Positions 34,001 through 45,494 of a DNA stretch of 64,000 bases are shown here, in pieces (the stretch's first letter is position 1; each line of letters opens with the position of its first letter). The translations under genes were made by a program, and so were the position numbers. The DNA comes from Oscheius sp. JU75 (Eukaryota; Nematoda; Chromadorea; Rhabditida; Rhabditidae), in assembly GCA_037178855.1 (NCBI GenBank), contig JASJZC010000004.1, positions 4,836,001-4,900,000 of the forward strand, in the 5' to 3' direction. The notes beneath the pieces are model-generated. The model did no database searches. It was not told the origin of the DNA and was given only the letters and a program-made list of their open reading frames with translations.

Positions 34001-34757
34001 TTCACATCCACAGACTTGCCAGATGAATCTTCTTCCGAACCGTTGAATAAGAATTTTGCACTGCAAATCAGTACATTGAGGCGGTGGAGTGCTAAACTTA
34101 CTTAAATTCTATCCTAGTTTCGTCTTCGTCGTCCATAATGTTCGTGGATACAATCTGGAAAACTCAGGTCAATGCGAAATGCGCCAAAGACGAACCTTCT
34201 GGAGTGATAGCGGCGTAATTTTGAGGTTTTTTATAAGACGGTGCTCTCGAGGTTTTGGCAGTCTGGAAACAGCAGTCAAGTTTTCGTCATCTTCGTCCAT
34301 GCGGATGGCGTAGGGATTCTGAAAAAAATGTATTGGTAAAAAAAATAGGACATGAGACCAACCCAGCCAGGCAACGGAGTGATTAAGGCGACTCGGCACG
34401 TATTGTGAAAATTGATCTTCCGTTCCCTCGAATACTTTCTCTTGATCTGAGCGGTGTGCTGGGAGGAAAAACAATTTGAAATGTACCTTTTTTACCATTT
34501 TCGATGTGGAAGAAGCTGAGCAGTCTGTTTTCTTCAGACTCGGCTTTAAGTCTGCGGGCCGTTCTCCTACATCCATCTGAACAACGTATTAAAATCATCA
34601 GATTGTGAAAGAAAGGCAAAATAAAATAATGGCATGAAAAGAAAAAAAACGTACACTAAGTCGCCGAAGTCCCCTGGTCTTCTTTTCATGCTCGAAAAAT
34701 TTGGTCTGCTTCCTGACCCGTCGCGTCTTCGGCTCTTCCTGGCCATCTTCGGCCATA
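31040..34757 (-). CDS. ATAD5/Elg1-like RFC large subunit (PCNA unloader)
   Basis: AAA+ clamp-unloader subunit of an RFC-like complex, acting in the nucleus. The N-terminus begins near 34757 (MAEDGQEEPKTRRVRKQTKF). It is long, basic and disordered, with KRKY-type and Ser/Arg patches (PQPKNKSRNR, RTKDRRKTRRS) and a short hydrophobic motif NRLLSFFHIE that recalls a PCNA-binding box. The AAA+ domain follows: a WLGDSL segment with an upstream Trp-rich helix, Walker A LIICGPPGSGKTALV, DVLEIHPGDRRNAAALKQKF, Walker B-like NIVVIEHVDISFEDDRDFW and sensor IPIIWTCEKMP. RFC box VIII reads EQYVKAFSCDLRRILADLQ. The C-terminal region ends RRYLHYFKEVRSEVQ to NFSFYK. Exon joins in the N-terminal third are uncertain, notably around 34300-34450. 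The family call is strong because of LEIHPGDRR and the box VIII helix. Confidence 0.82.
33604..33700 (-). repeat. tRNA-like (SINE-like) relic 2
   Basis: The minus strand shows an A box (TGGCTCAGCCGG) and, 32 bases on, a B box (GGTTCAATTCC), a normal tRNA spacing. However, no anticodon stem or acceptor stem can be paired. It lies in an intron (about 33530-33975) of the ATAD5-like gene. It is a decayed tRNA or a SINE head. Confidence 0.6.
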
Positions 34758-35242
34758 ACGGGCCTGAAAAACAATGCTTACTCATTGTTTTATCCGAGAA
34801 TGAAAGAAGGAAGCATAGAAATGAAGATTTGAATCCACGAAGTAAAAGCGCTCTAATAGCTACAGCTGGTTTGAATCTCTTCTCAGTGAAGCTCAAATTA
34901 TTGTTTTTTGAACAGAAATACGGTGATAATGGAAGGGAAAAACGAACAGAAGGGAGGGGAAGGACTTTTATAGCAAACTGAAACCATTAAAAAAATTCAA
35001 ATCAGCTCTCGTTGGCGCGCAAACCGAAATTCACTGCGGGATCATTTATGCAGACAATCCATCATACTAACTACTTGAGTGCATAACGTTTTCCAGTCTC
35101 TTTATCGTATTTTCCGAGCGAGAAGTATGACCCTGAATCCGGTGTTAGAGTCAGCAAATATGTATGCTAGTTCGGCAGCATTTGCAAAGGAGTTACCGCA
35201 GCTAGGCTCTCTCGCTAAACCTATAAGAAGACTCATGATTTA
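34758..35242. other. Upstream region of the ATAD5-like gene
   Basis: Spacer between the ATAD5-like start and the 3' end of the small secreted gene, both on minus. No coding or RNA feature is supported. Confidence 0.3.
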
Positions 35243-35725
35243 TTAGTTTCCGAACAGTTTTCCGACAGATTTCAGTCCAGTCTGGAGCAGATTCTTCTGC
35301 GCTCCCTGCTTGAAGTTGGTGAAGAAGCTCGACAGCACTTTGAAGGCTTCCATCGGTTCGATGTTGAACTTTTGGGCTGAAAATAAAACTGGTTCAATTG
35401 AACAAGCATTGTACCAGCAGCATTGAGAACCTTGGTGACCTTGGGAACGTGCTGGAGCATGTCGCGCTTGACACCATCGTCCAACTTTGTGTATCTGTCG
35501 AGCAGATCCTTGAAGAAAGCCTGAGCAGCGAGGTTCTCCGGCTTCAATGAGGGCACTCCCATGGCCTTTTTAGTCATCTGAACAGGGAGAAAATGACAGA
35601 GATTAACCAAAATTGACATCCATGAAGAACTTCTTAGCTCCTCCCCCAAGAGCCTCGGCATTCATTCCTTCTCCGGCTATGGAAATGAACAAAGTCAGGG
35701 CCAGTAGACAGAGAATTCGGAGCAT
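35243..35725 (-). CDS. Small secreted helical protein
   Basis: Three exons (35618-35725, 35415-35577, 35243-35376) give 134 residues. A signal peptide MLRILCLLALTLFISIAGEG is followed by an almost entirely helical, cysteine-free mature chain: FFKDLLDRYTKLDDGVKRDM, HVPKVTKVLNAAAQKFNIEP, LSSFFTNFKQGAQKNLL and GLKSVGKLFGN. The pattern is that of a small secreted helix bundle, as in several nematode lipid-binding or SXP/RAL-2-like proteins, but no diagnostic motif is visible and I do not assign a family. An alternative donor (GTTAAT) was rejected because it creates a stop. Confidence 0.7.
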
Positions 35726-36499
35726 TTCTGAATGATTTGTTGAAGAGGAGTGATGGAAAAGTGGCTGAGAGAGAAATGGGAACGAGAGAACAGTTGCCTG
35801 GAAACACTTGCCCGTCACACGATAACAGCCGTCTCCTTGGAAGAAAAGTGTTATGGAAGAGGCGAATCTTTCAGGAGGTAATGAGACTCATCCTGTTAGA
35901 GGGTTTAAATGATTGGCATTGGTAGTACAAGCTGAAATGGCAGCTAAACGAGGAAGAAAAACCAGTAGTCTCCCGCTGAGACAACTAAGCAACTCTTTAT
36001 TACAACACCAACTTTGATCACAAGAGAAAGTGAGAGAACGAAGGAGAAAAGAACGCAGCAGCTTAGGAGAGACTGGTAAGGCCATCATTGTTCTACAAGT
36101 TTCGTGAACCATCCTCTTCAGAGACTAAAGTTACAGCTCTACTTCGTCTTCTCTCTACTGGTGCTTGTCTCTAACACCCAGCGGTCGCCTCCGGACCTCC
36201 TGTCATCTAGATGATCAGATTGAGCGCTCGGAGAAGATTTTGCTGCGGACGTAAGCTGACTAGGGCAAGTTGACATGGACCAGTACCAGTAGAGACTGTT
36301 TAGGGCGCTATTTTTGTTTCTGTTTATCACTTTGTCAGCCTGTTTCTGTCCCATTCTTCCTTCTGTTCTGTTCTCGGCTTTTGCCAGTGTCTACTCCAGT
36401 CTCTTCTGACTCTACCCTGACAAGAGCAAAGGTCTCACGTTCACCCAGTTCCTAAACTGACTAATTGCCCTCGTGTATCTATTTTAAGTTGTCCTCGCA
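35726..36499. other. Intergenic region, no supported gene
   Basis: Non-coding stretch upstream of the small secreted gene. No convincing frame, RNA or repeat is seen. Confidence 0.3.
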
Positions 36500-36650
36500 T
36501 CTCTGACTGTGTGTGTCTGTCTGAAACCAATACTGCCAATTAGTGTGCACTACTTTATCCGTACAGTAATTGTTTGCAAGTCGAGTCAGTTAGGGGATAG
36601 CTTCTTTGGGAGAATGTTGCTTCTGTCATGGTAGCTCGACTGGAGACTTG
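36500..36650 (+). repeat. Dispersed repeat, partial copy (left part)
   Basis: Resembles 12470-12610: both have TGTCTGTCTGAA, TTTGCAAGTC, a CTTTGGGAG word and GGTAGCTCGACT in the same order and spacing. The right part of the longer copy is not present here. Confidence 0.55.
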
Positions 36651-36699
36651 CGGGCGGGTTGAATAGAGAGGGAAGGGGACCAAGGCAGGTTGACAGAAC

Positions 36700-37065
36700 G
36701 GAATAGAAACCAGATAAAGATCTAAGGAATTCGGTTATAATTGAAGTGGGTGTAAAAGGATGGAAGTGGGGGTCAAAGAGTGGAAGTGGGTTCGAGGGAT
36801 ATGAATTGGATTCAGCTGTAAGAGAGCGGGTACAAAGGATAGGAAGCGGATTCAATAAATAGGAGTTGAAGAGAAATCAAAAGGTAGGAAGGGGCTCAAA
36901 GGATGGGAAGGGGTTTCAAAGTGTGGAAGGGAAGTTTTTCGAGGGATGACAAGTGGGTTCAAGGGTAAGAGAGTCTGTTCAAAGAATAAGAAGTGAGTTC
37001 AAAGGATGGGAAGTGAGTTAAGATATAGGAAGTGGTTTCTAAGAGTGGGAAGTGGGTTCAATCGC
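36700..37065. repeat. Degenerate G-rich minisatellite
   Basis: Loosely repeated units of about 22-34 bp built on GGAAGTGGGTTCAAAGGAT (for example AGTGGGTTCAAGGGTAAG and AAGTGAGTTCAAAGGATGGG). Units are strongly diverged. It lies upstream of the small membrane-protein gene. Confidence 0.75.
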
Positions 37066-37231
37066 TCGAAGGGGCGGAACAGATTAGGCATAGCCTAACT
37101 TATTGCGAGAAATATAGAAACTTAGGAGCAAACGAAAGTTGACGGATTTTTCAATTTGAACTCCAAAAAAGTTGTCTAATTTGAGGACTAGAAGTGCTAC
37201 TTTGAAGACTAGCCAGCCGCTACCTCAACAG

Positions 37232-37704
37232 ATGCAGCAACTCTCTTCGTTCAAGTACAACTTTGCCTACCTGTGCAGCCTCCTGCGCTTTCTCCAAATT
37301 GTCGGAATCATCGTCAACGTGAGTTCTTGGTAATCTACCTACCAAAAGAAGACATTCAGATGGTACTGGTCTTCCTCGTATCGGGTAATCTGTCCTACTT
37401 TTGCTTCGGAATCTACATGTCTATCTGCGGCGTCTACCTGCATCACGTGCTCAGGAAGTTCGTCTTCAACATCGACGATCTGCAGCGAGTTTTTGCTGAG
37501 GAACAGATGACAGCCAAAGCCCAGTACTTCGTCTCGTCCTTCTCAGCCTGTCTTCTCTGCTGGCTAATGTGGTACATGATCGTCTTGGAGAACAGCTCGG
37601 CCCATCTGCTTTCCTATCTGACCGGGCTTGGGTGCGTCTTAGCCGCTCACGGTCTTCTTTTCCTTGAGATCTTCGAAATTGTCACAACGAAGACTAAACA
37701 ATAA
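37232..37704 (+). CDS. Small multi-pass membrane protein
   Basis: Two exons (37232-37318, 37360-37704) give 143 residues. It starts MQQLSSFKYNFAYLCSLLRF. Four hydrophobic segments are visible: residues about 12-32 spanning the splice junction, 36-56 (SYFCFGIYMSICGVYLHHVL), 86-104 (FSACLLCWLMWYMIVLEN) and 110-130 (YLTGLGCVLAAHGLLFLEIF). A charged loop FNIDDLQRVFAEEQMTAKAQ lies between the second and third. The four-helix layout resembles small MARVEL or tetraspan-like proteins, but no signature is seen. Family unknown. Confidence 0.7.
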
Positions 37705-39210
37705 ACTGCGCTTTGGCACGTCGTGTTACTCCCATGCAAAAGGAGTCACCAATTTTTCTCGCGCCAATATCCTATTTCGAGGGCAGGAATTCAAAATTAG
37801 TTCTCTACTCTTTTTAGATTAATGTAGGGTATACGGTATTCTGTGGCAAAATCGGTTTAAACCACGATTTGTGTAGGACACTGTACTTAAGAAAACGAGC
37901 GGCATGTGCGCCCGGTTTGAAAAAGAGGCGACGCGCATAACACGCCGTGTTGGAGGAGTCTTCATTCATCTTGTAGAGACAAATTCAGCATAACCTCTAC
38001 TGAATTTTTTAGAATCTTCTCTTTACCCAAGTCCAATTCTATTCTGTAACAGTACATAGATTAAGAAAAGACCCAGAATACTGTTCAGTGACTGAAGTGC
38101 ACACCGGAGCTCTAAGGTTTCAGCCGTTGTATAATGGTGTTGCAACTATCAGAAAATAATTAAATAGGCTACCCTACTCGTCTATCAGTGAACGTCCAGG
38201 AAACAGGAAAAGTGAAGCTGCTTTGACTGAAAAACTTCGAGCTAGCATAAGAGGAACTAAGGACAGAAAGAGGAGAACAACTGAATGAACCTCGTTCAAC
38301 TCGCGCCAAGAACACGGTTTAAACTCCCATCACGAAAATCTACCGCAAAATCTTTTCGAGAAAAATTTAGGAAGGAAGGGAACAAATTCTTCAACTTGCA
38401 CCAACTATTTTCGTTATGTGTTTCCTCTCTACCTTGTAATAAATGTCAATGCGTACAACTTATTTTGTTTTCGCTCCCAGAATAATTATAAACGCCATTG
38501 TGCATGTCTATAACTCACTTCCTCGCTCCCAAATGTATGAAGCGTGTATATAGGTAGTACTCATCGAACGTTAGCGATGCATACCAAAATTACCCGTAAA
38601 TTCTCGCTCACCGAGGCGCGACGGGCGAAACTTGTCAAAAAAAAAGTCGGAGAAAAATTGTCGAATTTCGGGTTCTGTGGTATAATCTTGTGGAGCTCGA
38701 CGTGTACAATAACGAGTTCAACTTAGATTCGGAAAAAAGTTATTTACTGCCGAGCTACAGCGATGTGGAAATTGAAATTTTGAACCCAACATTTGAATTT
38801 CGCGCCAAATTTAAAAAGTACGCAAAGTTGCATCAATACATTTTCGATGCGACGAACAATCTTTTTTTTATACGTATTTTTCGCTAATTTTGACTGAAAC
38901 AGACGGCGAGGATGTATGGCTCTACCGCCTAAGGTCATCAGAAATTCTTTAATTTTTTGAACAACCGCATATCCCTAGTCTCGCCCGATATAGGACAACT
39001 ATTTGCTTTTTCATGCTGAAAAATATGAGAAAGGTCTTCCGATGAAGTTTTCTGACTTTGGGTGTCATGAGGTGATTAAGACGCTGTCTATATAGCTTGT
39101 TTTCTGTACTTTCGCGATTCCGAAAACTTAAGATGTTTACAAAGCTTGTCTCGAGTTGTTATTCTTATTCTTCCTGCATTGCATCCCACATCATACATAT
39201 TCAGGATCCA
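37705..39210. other. Intergenic region upstream of the myosin gene
   Basis: About 1.5 kb, A/T-rich, with no supported gene. GCGCCAAATT-type words recur (38298, 38800), but no repeat unit can be defined. An acceptor (ATTCAG) 6 bases before the myosin ATG may be a spliced-leader site. Confidence 0.35.
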
Positions 39211-42200
39211 ATGACTGAATTGGACAATTTGAGAGTCCCGGCAAAGAATTTCGACCCGTCGATCAACGCGGAATGGGCGAAGACGCCGAGAATCTGGGTC
39301 CCAAGCGAGAAAGACGGCTTTGTGCTAGCCAAGATCGTCGGAACTGCTGACGAGAAAGGTAAACCTCTAACATTCGTTTCAAAATAACTATGACTTGAGG
39401 AAGCGTCGATGTCGAGGTCTGCGAGACTGGCGAGAAGCTGCGCATGAGCTCGGACGACATGCACAAGGTCAATCCGCCGAAGTTCGATCGCTGCGAGGAC
39501 ATGGCTTCCATGACGTGCCTGAACGAGCCGGCCGTCCTCGAGAACTTGAAGCAGCGCTACAACTCAAATCTTATCTATGTAAGCTGTCAATTTTGAGTGG
39601 CAAACTGATTTCCAGACATACTCTGGTCTGTTCTGCGTCGTCATCAACCCATACCGTCGTCTCCCAATTTACACCGACAGTCTGGCTGAGCAGTTCAAGG
39701 GAATCAAGCGCAAGGACGTTCCGCCACACATCTTCGCCGTCGCTGATGAAGCCTACCGAAACATGCTCCACAATAGAGAAGATCAGTCCATCTTGTGCAC
39801 GTGAGTTGCGTTCCTTCCATTTGCTCAGGATAGAGCCAAACCACATTGCGAGCTTCTTTATTTCCAGAGGGGAATCCGGAGCCGGCAAGACGGAAAACAC
39901 TAAGAAGGTTATCCAATACTTGGCTCACGTCGCCGGAAGCCGCAAGACAAGGAGCGAGCTGATGGACCTGTCGCACACCTCCCAGCGCAGCTTTGTCGGA
40001 CAGCTGGAGGAGCAACTGCTCCAAGCCAACCCGATTCTCGAGGCCTTCGGAAACAGCAAGACAATCAAGAATGACAACTCGTCCCGATTTGTAAGTCTTT
40101 CCAGCGGGCATCTTCATAACATAAATTTAGGGCAAGTTTGTCCGCATCCATTTCGACTCGTCCGGATTCATCTGCGGTGCCAACATCGAGTTCTACCTGC
40201 TGGAAAAGTCGCGTGTTCTGCGTCAGGCCGCCCAAGAGAGAAGCTTCCACATCTTCTACCAGCTGATTCGTGGAGCCTCGAGGGAGATGCGTGGTAATTA
40301 TTTGCTAGTAGCCACGTCATTCCAAGTTTGCAGAAGAACTGCTGCTGGAGAGCTCTCCATCGAAATATCGCTTCCTCACCAACGGTGACATGTCCATCCC
40401 CGGGGTCGACGACGCCAAGGCCTTCCAGAACACTTGCGACGCTATGGCTATCATGGGCTTCTCGGACGATGAGGTGAAGGCTGTCTTCCGCGTCATATCG
40501 GCCCTCCTCCTATTCGGAAACCTCGAATTCGGTCCGGACGGAAAGAACTCAGATCAGGCCGTGATCACTAACGATGCCGTAGCTCAGAAGATTGCCACAC
40601 TGCTGAACGTCGACTTCACGGATCTCGTCAAGGCCTTCCTAAAGCCGAAGATCAAAGTTCATCGCGATCATGCTCACAGAAGTCAGAACGAGGAGCAGGC
40701 CAGATTCTCCGTCGAAGCAATCGCCAAGGCCACCTACGAGCGTCTCTTCCGCTGGCTCGTCCGCAGGCTCAATCGCTCTCTCGACCGTACCCGACAGAAT
40801 GCTGCCAGTTTCATCGGAATTCTAGACATTGCTGGGTTAGCTGATCTTTTCCTTTATAATAACCAATGTTTTAGCTTTGAAATCTTCGAGAAAAATTCCT
40901 TCGAGCAGCTCTGCATCAATTACACGAACGAGAAGCTCCAGCAGCTGTTCAACAACACAATGTTCATTCGCGAACAGCAGGAATATCAGGACGAGGGCAT
41001 CGAATGGGACATGATCGACTTCGGCCTCAATCTCCAGCCCACCATCGATCTCATCGAAAAGGTTAGCCATATTTCAGCTATTTCCTCTAAATTAATCATT
41101 TCAGCCAATGGGAATCATGGCCACCTTGGACGACGTCTGCCTCTTCCCCGGCGGAAACGACACGGGTCTTGTCGAACGCCTCGTCACTCAGCATCAGAGC
41201 CACACCAAGTTCATCGTGCCGGAGAGACGCTCAGCGAGCGATTTCGCCGTTGTTCATTACGCCGGTCGCGTGGATTATCGTGCTGCCGAGTGGCGTGTTA
41301 AGAACATGGATCCGCTAAATGAGTGCGTCGTCGACGTCCTGCAGCTCTCGAAGAATGCTCTTGTGGCTGAGATTTGGAAAGATAGTCAGTTTTTCATGGT
41401 TGCTGTAGAACAAAGTCCATTTCAGCAGCCGATATGTGTAAGATGAGCAGCGCCGATGCTGCAGATGTCTCGTTCGGTCGTCCTAAAAAGGGCCTCTTCA
41501 GGACTGTGTCCCAACTCTACAAGGAACAGCTCTCGTCTCTCATGAATACACTCAACAACACGAACCCACATTTCGTGCGCTGTATCATTCCGAACCACGA
41601 GAAGAAGGCCGGACATATCAATTCTCAGCTCGTCCTGGATCAACTGCGATGCAACGGCGTGCTGGAAGGAATACGAATCTGTCGTCAGGGCTTCCCCAAC
41701 CGCCTCACCTTCCAGGAGTTCCGTCAACGCTATGGACTTCTATGCCCGGACGCCGTGGCCAACAAGTACATGGATGGACGTGAGGCTGCCACCAAACTCG
41801 TCCAGGCTCTCGAGGTTACACCGAAACTGTACCGTGTCGGCCAGTCCAAGATCTTCTTCCGAACTGGAGTCGTGGCTACACTCGAAACACAGCGTGAACA
41901 GAAGCTCGCGACCATCATCGAAGCCTTCCAGGCTGTCGCTCGCGGCTCGCTAGCCCGAAAACGATTTGCTCGTCTCCGGGAGCAGGGCAACGCGGCCCAG
42001 ATCATTCAGCGCAACTGTCGCTCATGGGCCAAGCTCCGGGACTGGCAGTGGTGGCGTCTCTACACAAAGGTAGTTTTTCATTTTTGTACTTTATGACACA
42101 TGCCCATATTCAGGTTCTTCCTATCGTCACGGCCGACATCAAGCACGAAAAACTCGAGGAAATGGAAGCGGAGCTTAAGACGGCCGAAGAACGTCTCCAG

Positions 42201-44363
42201 AGGAGCGAAGCCATCTACAACGAAGCTCAACAGCGCGTGGCTGCTGTTAGTTTTTATTTTAACTATCGTAAATCTTTTTTAGCTCGAAGATGAGCGTGAC
42301 GCGCTGCAACATCGTCTCACAAACGAGCAAATGGATCGTTTCGAAATCGCCGAGGAGATGTCACGCGTCACAGCTCTGAAGAAGAACATCGAGTCGAGAA
42401 TCGAGGAGCTCGAGAGACAGCTCACGCACGAGGAAGATGCTCGCCATTCGGCCGAACATGAGAAAAACAAGCTCGGAGTAAGTTTACTTGCTTTCTTCAA
42501 ACTTTCGATTTCCAGCAAATGATTCGTCATCTGGAAGAGAAGCTCTGTAACGAGGAGAACAGCCGTCAGAAGATGTTCTTGGAGAAGCGCGAGATTGAGA
42601 AGCAGTTGAAGGATCTGGAAGAGATCAAGCTCGGCGCGGACGAGTCCAGTCAGCGTCTCATCAAGGACAAACAGCTGCTGGAGACCAAGTATCAGGCTGC
42701 CCAGGAACGTTTGAACCTGCTCGAGGAGAAGAAAGACGAGCTGGATAAAGTGTGCAGGACCTTGAGCAAGGTTTGTAACTGTTCTGTTCCTAAAATATTT
42801 CTTGTTTCCAGGAAAATCAGGCCTTGAAGCTACAGGTCATCGAAGTGAAAGCGAATCTTGCCCAGGAGATGACGGAAAAGGCGGAGGAGCTTCGGAAGAA
42901 GCATGACCGCGATATGACTGAACTGAAAGACCACGTCGAGCTCATGGAAAGTGCCAAAATCAAGGCGGAAAAGGCCAAACAGAAGGTTCAACAAGAGGTA
43001 CTGATTTTTATTGACCGTGAACAAATCAAGAGATTACAGTACGACGACCTTCAGCGCGAGCTGGCCGAGTCAAAGGAGTCTACCAAGGATGCTGAGCGCA
43101 AGCAACGTCGCTACGACCAGCAGATCGAGGCCGAGAAGAACTGCACGGCTCAGATCCAGCAGAGTCTCTACGACGCCCAGCAACAGGTGATAGAAGACGC
43201 CTGTTCGCTAATGATAAGTCATTTCAGATGCGCGAGCTGGAGACGAAGCTGCTCAATTCGCAGAAGGAGGTACAAACACTCCAAGATACCATCACCGCTC
43301 TCGAGAAGGATAAGCGGAATCTGCGCCTGGAAGTGGATAGTCTGGTAAGACTCTTGCCATTTTACAGATAAACTTGATTTTGGGCCTCGGATAAAGTGGA
43401 CGTCGGCAAGAGTTACGAGCTGGAAAGTGCCAAGCGTCGGTTAGAGGAAGAAGTAGAGCAGCTTCGCAAAGATAATGAGGAGCTCGAGGATGCTGTGGAG
43501 GGACTGGAGGCGGCCAAATCTCGTCTAGAGGTACAATTCAGCCATGCCAGACAGGAATGGGAACGCCAGCGTCGCGAGGCCGACGATGAGGACAAAACGC
43601 GCCCGCTCAAGCAAAAGGTTAGTCTTTTGTGTGAACATATTGGAATCCGTTCAGATTCGCGAGCTGGAAGAGCTGCTGGACGATGAGCGCCGGGCTAAGA
43701 TCTCGATCCAGAACACGAAGAAGTCTGTCGAGGCCGAGAACCGCTCCCAGCTGGCAGAGATCGAGAGTCTGAAGGCGGAACAGATTCGGGTGAAAAACAA
43801 GCTGTCGAGATCGGAAGATCGTTACCAGCAAATCTTCCACGAAGCCCAGACTCTGAAAGAGAATATTCTGAATGAGACGGCAAGTGTGAGTTCCATTTAT
43901 CCGGTTTTGCATCAAACAAGGTTTTTAAGACCGAGCGAATGGGCAAGATGTATCGCCAGGTCAAGGAGCAGCTGGAAGACAGTGACGCCAACCTGACCAA
44001 GGAGATGCAGAAGGCTCGTGAAAGCCGACGGCAACTGCAAGAGGCCCAAGAAACTGTCGAAAACCTCCAGCGCGAGCTCCAAAGTCTCAAGGTCCACTTT
44101 TTTTTATTATTATTCAAAACTTTGTCATCTTTCAGACCCGCCTCCAGACTGAACGTCGTGTCAGCATGATCGGATTGACTAGCCGCAACCGCTACGGCAG
44201 CACCACTTCTCTCAATCGAGGTTTGTTCTGCTCTCCTTGCTGATTTCATAACTCTTCAGTTGACGAACTTCTGAGCGACGAGAGTCCGCGCACCTTCCGT
44301 ACCAACTTCACCCACGACGACGAGCAGGAATCCGTCGAGTCCTACCCCTCGTTCAGCCGCTAA
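39211..44363 (+). CDS. nmy: Non-muscle myosin II heavy chain with shortened tail
   Basis: Actin motor ATPase of the cortical cytoskeleton. About twenty exons; my join gives about 1446 residues, against roughly 1950-2000 for the family. The motor and neck (837 residues, 39211-42069) are full length and intact: P-loop [20 protein letters not shown], switch I NDNSSRFGKF, switch II LDIAG(F)EIF, relay segment, and SH region [22 protein letters not shown]-like helices contain [20 protein letters not shown]. The tail is coiled coil from [14 protein letters not shown] to [14 protein letters not shown], but only about 550 residues long. Alignment from memory suggests two missing blocks, one after [12 protein letters not shown] and one after [12 protein letters not shown] short non-helical end holds [16 protein letters not shown] and stops at YPSFSR. 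The junction near 43340-43397 uses a weak donor. The motor marks it as a real, working gene. Confidence 0.9.
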
Positions 44364-45494
44364 AAAGACCCAATCCCCATTAGTACGTGTTCTTATTTTC
44401 CGGGTATACTTTTCTATTAAATAAATTTTCTTGTATGCAGCCGAAACTAGCTTTTTGTCATAAATTGTTTCTAGAAATCTCTATGTTGTTCCTAGCGTTC
44501 TACTCCGGGTAGTCTGGGATCTATCTAGCCGTGGAACTGTAGGGGGGTCTTCCTTCTTTAAAATTTTCAATTTCCTCGTCTCTTCAAGGATGTACAGCCT
44601 TATTTTCGTATGGTTCTTTGCCAGCCATTTATGGTTGGCAGATAAGCGGAGAGAGGGCTTTCGTCACGCCTGTAGTCGCTGCTTCCTGCACCTCCATTGC
44701 TGACTGTTCCTTTTAATCGATTCTCCTCGCTCTAAACACGGGTTTTTGCCTAAAAGTCTTCTTGTATTCAATTTGGACAAAAATCCCAGAAAATAATCTG
44801 CCCGGAACCTATTTGCCATACCACCCTCCCTCAGATAACCGTTTTGGGTTTTAACGATCCACTCGACTATTTGTCCAGACACTTGTACTGATTTCGTTTT
44901 TAACGGGTCTGTTTTCTGATCCAATTATAAATCTTTGTTTGTCTGCAAATCAGTGGGAGGTGACTCTCTATTCACTATCACAGTGATTCACGAGTCTCTT
45001 GTCTACCCACTCTTATTTTCAAAGCTTTGCCGGAACTACTGGTAGGTCTTGTGATTGGCTATTCGGTGATCCTGCTTTTATATAAGATTGGTATTTGGAA
45101 TTTGTACTCTGTGAATAGAGAGACAGAGAGTGAGAGAGAGTGACCGTCAGTCCACCTACTCTTTATTTCTCCAAACGTAACTTTCTGAAACTTGCCAATA
45201 GTCGTTTGACATTCTTCCTCTCTAGACAAATTCATTCCTTCTCCGAAATTCATAACAATCAGATCTCGGACAGTCATTATATGAAAATCAGAACTTCCCC
45301 ATTCTTCTCGAACAGCAATCCTACTTCTCCAGTTTTTTCCTAATGACTCTTTCCGTATAGTCTCTGGAAGTTTACTTGTCCCATTCTTATTCTCTTTTAT
45401 CTTTCCGTAGCTTCTTGATTAATACTTCGCCTGACTCTTTCCGCTCACCCACTCCTTCCACTATCTTCCAGTTCAGGTCACTTAACTATCTAAA
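44364..45494. other. Intergenic region, no supported gene
   Basis: About 1.1 kb holding the myosin 3' UTR (AATAAA-like word near 44420) and the promoter of the next gene. A (GA)n-like run occurs at 45118-45142. No coding feature is supported. Confidence 0.35.

Noticed and set aside
34818..34885. Third tRNA-like stretch on minus (TAGCTATTAGAGCG, then GGATTCAAATC).
   Set aside because: Both boxes have mismatches and no stems pair; too weak to list.
39395..39900. Antisense and shifted frames across the myosin motor exons.
   Set aside because: High-GC biased codons of the myosin exons keep other frames open; all real motifs are in the annotated frame.
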